A stretch of 64,000 bases of DNA. It comes from Rhododendron vialii (lineage: Eukaryota; Streptophyta; Magnoliopsida; Ericales; Ericaceae). Below the pieces are notes generated by a model. That model did no database searches. It was given only the letters and a program-made list of their open reading frames with translations, and had not been told where the DNA came from. Shown here in pieces: positions 56,107 through 64,000 of the stretch (its first letter is position 1; every line of letters begins with the position of its first letter). The DNA lies in NCBI RefSeq assembly GCF_030253575.1, contig NC_080569.1:6924001-6988000 (forward strand). Reading direction: 5' to 3'. The position numbers and the translations under genes are program-made.

Positions 56107-57282
56107 CTTGGTCCAAACTACCATGACTATAAAATGTACTCCTAGTACTAGTTCTCAAAAGTCAAAACTAAACCGATGTCTAACCCCCATGGCCCATAGG
56201 CCCCAGACGGCCAAGGCCTCGATGTCAGTCGAACGTTGGGCGACGCCCAGAGATGCACTCTTTAGAGCATTCGCACCAGATTCTATAAATTTTGGACCAA
56301 TTTACACCTTAAAAAGCTACTTTATTACTTTAGCTGCCCATTTTTAAAATATTTACTGTATCAGGCTCTTTACTCTCACTCTCTTTTCAATTAAAATATT
56401 CAAACTCACCCAAACAAACACACGGAATTTCCAGGATGGATCGTGTTTGCCAGCGGTGACGGAATTCCTCGGCTATGGAGGAATTATTGTTTATATAAAA
56501 ATAAGGATAAAAAATTAGGTGATCTAATTTTTAATCTGTTTGAACTAGTATGAATATCTTCTTCTTTTTTATCATTTTATCTTAAAGAGTCATAATTAAT
56601 TTTTGCCTCTAAAACTTTCATAATCAAGTTTTTGCTCTACAGGGTCCCAAATAAAAGCAAATACTTAATTATGAGAGTCCTAGAGATAAAAATTAATTAT
56701 GATCATTTATGATAGAATGATCAGAAAAATAAAATTTTTGCACCTTCAGGGCTCAAAAATTAGTTAAGGTGGGCGCAAGCTGATTCGAACATCATATTAT
56801 CAGAAAAGATTTTATAGAATAACAAAAGACTCATTTGTGGGTACAAATTAAATAGTAAAATAGTAGATAGTTTGATGAACAGTGGCTCTTTTATTCTCAC
56901 GAGCAACTGTAGCAAAGTTAATCAAATTGCACAATAGCGATTGAGGAAACGAGACTGATGCAGTAGAGTTTTGCCCCTTTTGCTCTTTATTATAACTTTC
57001 AATGAGGAATAGCGATAGTGGTGTGGATGCACTTATCACCGTATCCAAACACCAGAAACCATTACTAAAATTGCTCTCCAAACACGGACTAGGTTTCCCA
57101 ACACTTCACTTCCCCTCCGACAAAGCCTGCTCCCAAACCTAGTAAAATCCCGCTCGTCACCTCTCTCCCTCTCTCTGACTCTCATCACCTCCTTCTGATC
57201 TCCACCGATCGACCAGGAGAGAGAAAAACCAGAGGGTTCTAGCTTCAGGATATTCGCAATCATCCCCAAACCCAGGCTCTGA

Positions 57283-60200
57283 ATGGCGTCGAAGTTCGGC
57301 ATGGCCGGTGGCATACCGGAGCGTCGGGTTCGACCAATTTGGGACGCCATCGACTCACGCCAGTACAAGAATGCTCTCAAGAGCTCCGCTTCTCTTCTGG
57401 CTAAATACCCAAACTCTCCCTACGCTCTCGTAAGTCTCTTCGTACTCATCTGTACATGCAAATCCAATTTATTCGGCTGTATACACGAGGTTTCGCAGTG
57501 ATTTAGATGAATGCAGCTGAACCGTTCGATATAGTCAGTGCGAGAGGTTTTTTTTTAAGTGGAATTGACGCAGTGTTAGATTTTTAAAGGAAACAACACA
57601 AGAAGTTATGCAGTGTTATTTTCGTCTGATTCGAATTTCCAAACCCTAACTTTGTGGTTTATGGTTTCCAAGGTTTCAAAGCCACCAAGCTAAGTATAAT
57701 TTGGCTATTTCTTTCTTTCTGTGCATATGTAGTTGTAAGTTGTTATAAATATTGGGTGTAACTTTTGTTGAATTCTATCACAAGTGGCAGAGTAACCTTG
57801 CTGCCACGATCCACTGAGATTTAGCTTCTATTGCTTACCAAAGGAAAAAAAAACATATATTGAATTCACTACAATGGAGCATACAATGGAGCATTAGGTT
57901 TAGATAAGAGGAGTGTGGAATTTTTACTTTTTATTTTCAACACGCCACCTTGTGCTTACTTGCCTTATTGATCGGGTTCTTGGCCTATTAAGCGTATCTA
58001 TGTCTAGTATGTAGATGAATATGTTGTAATCTAAGCTCAAGGTCGAGCAGGGTTCTCATTTTTTTGTTTGAGTATAATGCAGGCACTTAAGGCTCTCATT
58101 TTGGAGAGGATTGGTAAATGTGATGAAGCTCTGTCTGTTTGCTTAAATGCCAAAGAGCTATTATACACCAGCGACTCCATCTTCATTGATGATCTAACTC
58201 TCAGCACGCTGCAGATTGTATTCCAACGACTTGATCATTGTCAGTACATGTACTACTTTACATACCTCCAAAGTGATGAATTATATTTGTAAATACCAAA
58301 TAATATATTTATAAGCGGTTTATGTTGGCAGTGGACATGGCTACTAGTTGTTACGAGTATGCCTGTGGGAAGTTTCCAAACAATTTGGAATTAATGATGG
58401 GGCTTTTCAACTGTTACGTTCGCGAATACTCTTTTGTGAAGCAGCAACAGGTTGATGGCATCTGACAATCAGTAATTTTTGCCTTCTGTATGCATACGGA
58501 TTCTGCAATGTTTGGGATAAACCTTATTTGAGTTTCATTTCTTGGCAGATAGCTATCAAAATGTACAAGATTGTAGGTGAAGAAAGGTTCTTGCTTTGGT
58601 CAGTTTGTAGCATTCAGTTACAGGTGAAGCCTCCCTTTCCTAAAGTGTTTGTGCTTCCCAGTTTGCAATGGAAATTTTGGACCCATGAGTAGAGAAAACT
58701 TATGATTTACTAGTAATTGCTATCTCTGTGGTTGTGCATCAACGACTGAGAAAGGTGGATCTTTATTTCCAACAGGTCGTACAACATCAAATGATACTGA
58801 AAGTGCAATAAATGTTACTTAAATACAAATGAAACAACTGCTTAAACTATTGCTTCAAGTTTTATCGTATTAGTTATCCTAATGGTAGAACGTCACTCTT
58901 AGTTCTCTGTAATTTCAAAAGGTCCACTTACGATGGTTGTGCAATCCTTTGAGCCTACTTGCATAGTTGCATCTCTTAGGTTATTAAATATTTTTTCATT
59001 TAATCGGAAGAATTATTTTCAATATTATGACTTTCTATAACTACTTTATCCAGCATTTTGCCCTGACAAAATGCTGTCATTAAGAAAACAATTTTGCTAA
59101 GAGTAACAGCACTATAATTGCTTTTATAAATCTTGCTGTCAGTTTGCCATCTGTCAAAATCTCACTCATTTCAATCTTTTTTGTTTCACTGCATCATTTT
59201 ATTCTGACTTGTTTGTTAACTGTATGATGTTCTTTTCTTGTTTCACCTTTTTGCTTGATATAAAAAATGCAAAGAGTGCTAGCCGCGCTCCATTTCTTTA
59301 GCGTTTTCCTTTTTGTAGTTTAGTCAAAACCCATTTTATTGAACTATTTCGGAACTAAAATCCCCTCCATACAGTTTGATCATTAGATAAGCAAGTAGCT
59401 TTTTGATCTTTTAATTACCTTCCAAAGATGGATGAAATAACGTTACCCATGTCTGTGTGACAAAATGCAAGTTTGTTAGATAGAAAAAGTTGGTGAATTT
59501 CTAGTCCGTGGGTTAGAAACTTGCCGTGAAATAAAAATGTAAACTTGTATCATGGGATCTAGAAAGAGTAAAAAGATATTATTGGCTCTTTGGGAATTAT
59601 TAATGCTAGAATGTTTGTAGACACGGATAAGAGAAATTTGTATGCAAAAAGTACGCATGGACCATGATTTATTTTCATTGTACCTTCTAGCTTTTTTAAG
59701 CCATTGTTCCCGAGTTTGTGAAGGTCTATTGCTAGTTCGTTATGTTAAAAAATGCACGGTGCTTGTTTCAGGTTTTATGTGGCAATGGTGGAGAGAAGTT
59801 GTTACTTTTAGCTGAAGGTTTGCTGAAAAAGCACATTGCTTCTCATAGCTTGCACGAGCCAGAAGGTGCAATTTGTGTTTCTTTCGGGCCTTTCGGCTTA
59901 TAATCTGAAATCTGTCTGGTTACTGTTGTATTATTTCTGTTAGCTCTTCACACTAAATGATGGAATCTCTTGCAGCTCTTATTGTCTACGTTTCTCTATT
60001 GGAACAGCAATCCAAGTTCGGTGATGCTTTGGAAGTTCTTTCTGGAAAATTAGGATCACTTATAATGATTGAAGTTGATAGATTACGGATGCAGGTACTT
60101 TATGCAGCTTTCTTTTATCTGGTGTCATCCATTAATTAGCAAATAGGCACCTGGAGTTAGTTCTATACATGCTAATGACTATATCTCAATTGAGTGTTGC

Positions 60201-63200
60201 TATAGGTACATACACTCATGTACATACATCACGTACATACGCACTTTAAATCAGTATCAAGTCCGACAAAAAAGATCCGAGCCCCTCATTTTGTTCAGAA
60301 TAGTTTGTTTATGATTTATGTGAAAAATTAACTCAAACCCGATATCGGTAAAAGCGTTTACGAAACATTCGCTTTTGCTTTAGAATCCAGGCCTGAATTA
60401 TAGAGCAAAGTTGGATGTATCGTAAACGCCTTTACCGATATCGGGTTGAGTTGATTTTTTACGAGGACCGTAAATAAACTATTTTGAACAAAATGAGCTG
60501 TTCGGATAATTTTTATAGGACCCGAGACAGGTCTAAAGTGCGTATGTACGTGGTGTATGTACATGAATGTATGTACCCATAGACTTTCTGATCTCAATCT
60601 GTCATGCCAGCATACTTGTTTAGGCATGTCTTGAATATTTGAATGAGAGGCTCCAGTTCGTCACCAATTCTGATGTGTGCTAACATTTCATTACTTAACA
60701 ACTGTCCGTAACAACTTCAATGGCGATACATTTTTCATTATATTGACTTATCCAGCATAGCGTTGGTTCAGGATTGATTTGTAGGTATCAGAAGAACATT
60801 TAACTACCTGTTCTAGCCATTTTATGGCCTGTAGGCATACCTTGTGCTTGTAAACATTCAGCGGCATAAAAATGGTATTTAATTCGTAAACTGGGTATCT
60901 ATGATAATTTCATCGAATTCCCACGAATCATGATAAGCTTAGAAATAGCTCCACAACCTTACTTTGTGCAAGACAAAGATGTTTTTTAAAGTAAGCAACT
61001 GAGTACTTCCTGTATGATCAGATTATTAAAAGCAACTGCTCTTAATTGTATTAAAAGCTGAAATTCTGCCATCAATTATTTGGGTTGACTATAAAATCAT
61101 CTTAGGTAAGATTTTCTCAGTGCCTCTTGAAGTTATACAAATCCGAGAACTAACATTTGATCTCGATGATATTCCATTTTTTCTGCGAGCCTATGTTTGT
61201 TCCAGATGGGGATCTGAGTCCAGAGGAAATGTAGCATCATGGAGTTACAGACAGAATTTAAAGGAATTTTCTTTATGGGATATTAGATAGGATTTTACGG
61301 CCATTTACATATTGTCCTCCTCTTCTAAAAGCTGTCTTTTTGCGGGACAAGTAATCCGGAGGGCCTCAATGGATTCAAAAGAAATTGCCAAACATGGGAT
61401 TGGTATACGAGATATTTGTTTAGCTTAAAACAAACATCGCCCAAGGCTACAAGGCTCAAAGGTGGCATCCCAAGAAAGAGTAGATCTTGAAGCGACCGGA
61501 GAAGAGAATGTCCAAACAAAGGGTAACAGACCTTTTGGTGAGAAGTTGTCGCCCAGTACCTAAAGATTTCACATCCGAATATCTGATGGATCCATACCTT
61601 TTTGTTTCCTTCAATTTCAATAGAAGTATTGAAATTGGGTTTTGGCTAACAAACAAGCTCATCTAATGACAAGTGTGTCACCTTGCATGATGGTGGTACA
61701 ATGTTCACAAATGCTGGGGGAACCTTCCGATTTTAAGGGACGTGTGAGATTAGAGTTTGGTTAAATTCTTTATAGGTAGAGTTTTACTCGGAATTGATCC
61801 GTTCTGTTATTTAATCTCATGAGAGCAATTCTTTGGTGTTAAGGTATTATGTCAGAAGTTTCTTCTTGCTCTCCACTGTGAAATCCTCTTACCTCTCATG
61901 GTTTTCCTGTAATTCACCGTCACGTGTCAACAGCCTTTCATTTGTACTCATATCCAATAGTATACAAGTCCTAGCCTTGTAATTCATTTATGAAGTATTT
62001 TTGGTTTAGTTGCGGATTAACAAATTTTCTTGGAAAGAAATAGAGGTATTTCAGATGGCAGAGTACCTAAATAAACATCAGTCACTTCTACTGCCCCTAT
62101 CCTCACTATATCAATATCGATTCGAGAAGTTCGTTATTAGGGTGGGTTCTGTTACAGGAGAAAAGTTGAAACCTGAATGGGTTTCTATAAGGGTTTTGGT
62201 TTACGTGATTGCTCTGCTCCGCCCTTACGTGCATACGGGGACATGACTGAAAGGACATTCTATTCTATAGATTACCTCAAAGCTATTACTTATTAGGTAT
62301 AGCCATTTCACATTCTTATTTGCTTTCAATTCCACAACCATTTATTTCTAGGTCTACTATGAAGCTTTTATGCCCAATGGAATATCAAACAGAAGATACT
62401 TTCTGGTGTCTGTACAGAAGTTGCTACTTCATTTCCTCCACAACCCGTATGTGATAAAAATAGGCTTTTTTGGGCTAAAAGATGTTAGGGAACTCAAGTA
62501 TGTGGAGCACGTTGAATACCATTATCCAGTGGTGCTATGCTGGATCTGTTATGTTTCAACATTCAAATTTGCTTCATTCTGTGATGACTATATTGTCATG
62601 GAAGATCTTAATTCTATACGTTGTTTGCTTCTTATAAACTCGTACTCTTTAACTTTAAGTTGACAGGGAAGGCTTCTTGCTAGGGCAGGTGATTACGCTG
62701 CTGCTGCTGATATATATGAGAAAGTTTTAGAACTGTGGTAAGCTTGCAGAAGTTGCTTTGTGATTAGTATAGCTGACATCATCTATATTCTTACTTGGTT
62801 TGCTTGGTTTTACTTTTTACTGCATCTTCCTTTTTTAGTTCTTTAGCTTTGAGTCTCTTGATTGAGCAGGTTAATAAGTTACAGAGCATTCTGCTTCTCT
62901 TCTATTGATTAGTCTAGCAGTTGGGTAATAATTTAAGAGAGACGTATTCAACAAATGGATTCTCATTAAATTGTGGGGGATAGTTGCCAATTACTATTCA
63001 GTATATTGCGTATGGGTTAAATAGGTTGGATGATCAATAACGGGCTTTTAGTCTGACGCCCTGAAAAAGAAGAAACAAATTGTTGATGTGTCAAAAAATT
63101 GCACAGAGACCAAAAGAGCCGCTAAATAAAGCCCCAAAAGCTCTTGGTAAACCGATTCTAATTAGTCCAAGCATATGCCTTAATGAAATGTATATAGCCA

Positions 63201-63914
63201 TGTGGCTCAGCATCTCACAGATGAGTTGAGATTCCCGCATTTACTACATTGACATTTTCATGTTCTGCGTGACATACTAATACAATTATATGGGTTCTCT
63301 ATGGGATCCTTCCTTAGACAGTTCTATGAGTTGTGATCCTTGCAGCATCTTGTCCACATTCTTTTATCAATGATTTGGGTTTCTTGCATTGCATTTATCT
63401 GGACTCTTGATTCCATCGTTACGCTGCTCTTTCTGATACAATTAATGGTACATTGGTACTTCTGCACATTTATTGTCAACCATTAATTTGGTTTCTTTCA
63501 TCTGGCAGCCCTGATGATTGGGAGTGTTTCCTGCATTACTTAGGCTGTTTGCTGGAGGATGACAGTAGCTGGTGTAATGGTGATCCTATTCATCGATCTA
63601 ATCCATTGGACTGCAAGCTTTCCCACTTGACAGATGAAGTGGTGCACATTTTAGCTTTTCCATTATGACTCTTGTAGTTTGATACAGTTTTTCCCTACAA
63701 ACTTTTCTGAATTTCATTTGCGTGACTTGGATGTGCAGTTTGATGCCCGTATGTCAAATGCATCAGCTCTTGTACAAAAGTTACTGGCTTCTGCTAGTAA
63801 TGATGTCATAAGATGTCCGTACTTGGCAAATCTTGAAATTGAGAGGAGGAAGTTCTTGTTCGGAAAGGGAGATGATGAAAAATTAGTAGAGGCATTGATG
63901 CAATATTATTGCAG
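57283..63914 (+). CDS. NAA25: NAA25, NatB auxiliary subunit, 5' part, partial
   Basis: TPR-repeat scaffold of the NatB N-terminal acetyltransferase, which anchors the catalytic NAA20 to ribosomes to acetylate Met-Asp/Glu/Asn/Gln N-termini. Nine exons are seen: 57283-57429, 58083-58239, 58332-58450, 58549-58623, 59772-59865, 59976-60094, 62667-62737, 63509-63638 and 63739-63914. They have consistent phases and GT-AG borders and cover the first 362 codons. The protein starts MASKFGMAGGIPERRVRPIW and continues through ALKALILERIGKCDEALSVC, DMATSCYEYACGKFPNNLEL, ERFLLWSVCSIQLQVLCGNG, ALIVYVSLLEQQSKFGDALE, GRLLARAGDYAAAADIYEKV and PDDWECFLHYLGCLLEDDSS. These are TPR-like helix pairs typical of NAA25. 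The exon 9 donor gtatat is at 63915; the rest lies outside the window. Intron 6 holds a large palindrome at 60200-60582. Confidence 0.94.
57430..58082 (+). other. NAA25 intron 1
   Basis: Donor gtaagt at 57430, acceptor ending at 58082. AT-rich; no other feature seen. Confidence 0.85.
58624..59771 (+). other. NAA25 intron 4
   Basis: Donor gtgaag at 58624, acceptor gtttcag ending at 59771. Nothing else recognised. Confidence 0.85.
60095..62666 (+). other. NAA25 intron 6, 2.6 kb
   Basis: Donor gtactt, acceptor ttgacag ending at 62666. It contains the palindrome at 60200-60582. The open frames at 61325-61662 and 62010-62663 show no domain. Confidence 0.8.
60200..60582. repeat. 383-bp near-perfect palindrome (foldback element)
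   Basis: GGTACATACACTCATGTACA and ATCACGTACATACGCACTTT at the left are mirrored by AAAGTGCGTATGTACGTGGT and GTACATGAATGTATGTACCC at the right. Inner arms include CCCGATATCGGTAAAAGCGT against ACGCCTTTACCGATATCGGG. A possible TA target duplication lies at the outer edges. Confidence 0.85.
62738..63508 (+). other. NAA25 intron 7
   Basis: Donor gtaagc, acceptor ctggcag ending at 63508. AT-rich; no other feature seen. Confidence 0.85.
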
Positions 63915-64000
63915 GTATATTGCAACTTTAAATCCTTTCAGGAAAATAATTTCTTTTGCTGCTTATAAAAAAACAGTCCCTCGTATATATTTCTATTTCA

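Larger units (their letters stand above)
52401..57282. other. Divergent intergenic region, SNX2 to NAA25
   Basis: No gene supported. It holds a foldback (52749-53115), a copy of the 15577 element (53627-53852), a weak SINE-like piece (53880-54035) and a 386-bp tandem duplication (55345-56106). CT-rich sequence at 57155-57185 lies in the NAA25 5' UTR. Confidence 0.6.

Overview
The window is nuclear DNA of a flowering plant, most likely a woody eudicot. It holds plant-type split genes with GT-AG introns, plant-specific families (CHX antiporter, PADRE/DUF4228, GDSL esterase, EXO70, PRA1.B), Ty1/copia-type LTR elements primed by initiator tRNA-Met, and many AT-rich foldback elements and MITEs. 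I cannot name the species. No CRISPR array, rRNA or convincing tRNA gene was seen.

Layout. 1-10234 (+): the 3' part of a CHX-type cation/H+ antiporter gene; its first intron carries a decayed Ty1/copia element in antisense (342-5683). 10235-14886: AT-rich intergenic DNA. 14887-15369 (-): a small intronless PADRE/DUF4228 protein. 15370-23769: repeat-rich DNA with several foldback elements, one of them nested in another. 23770-24709 (-): a MATE transporter fragment, truncated at both ends and frameshifted. 24710-27643: intergenic with hairpins and a SINE-like piece. 27644-32649 (+): an intact GDSL esterase/lipase gene whose first intron holds a very young non-autonomous LTR element (28424-31883) with apparently identical LTRs. 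34699-35970 (+): its tandem paralogue, damaged by a stop codon and a frameshift. 37397-39286 (-): intronless EXO70. 43240-43878 (+): intronless PRA1.B. 45374-52326 (-): five-exon sorting nexin 2 with two back-to-back MITEs in its third intron. 52327-57282: intergenic with foldback elements and a 386-bp tandem duplication. 57283-63914 (+): the first nine exons of NAA25, the NatB auxiliary subunit, running off the window.

The genes do not form one pathway. EXO70 (exocyst), PRA1 and SNX2 all act in membrane trafficking, but I see no sign that their proximity is functional. The one clear local relationship is the GDSL tandem pair: both copies share the phase-0 and phase-1 intron positions, one copy is intact and the other is degenerating.

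No wholly new biological system was found. The most notable items are: (i) a recent non-coding LTR element in the GDSL intron with a dense cluster of TTGACC and TGACGTG motifs; (ii) a nonsense codon in the second GDSL copy that itself creates a possible in-frame splice acceptor; (iii) two Tourist-like MITEs sharing a single TAA; (iv) a 30-bp poly(A)-tailed micro-insertion with a 16-bp target duplication inside a copia LTR; (v) a duplicated 'ghost' splice acceptor and exon start in SNX2; and (vi) GA/CT microsatellites just upstream of the start codon in four separate genes.
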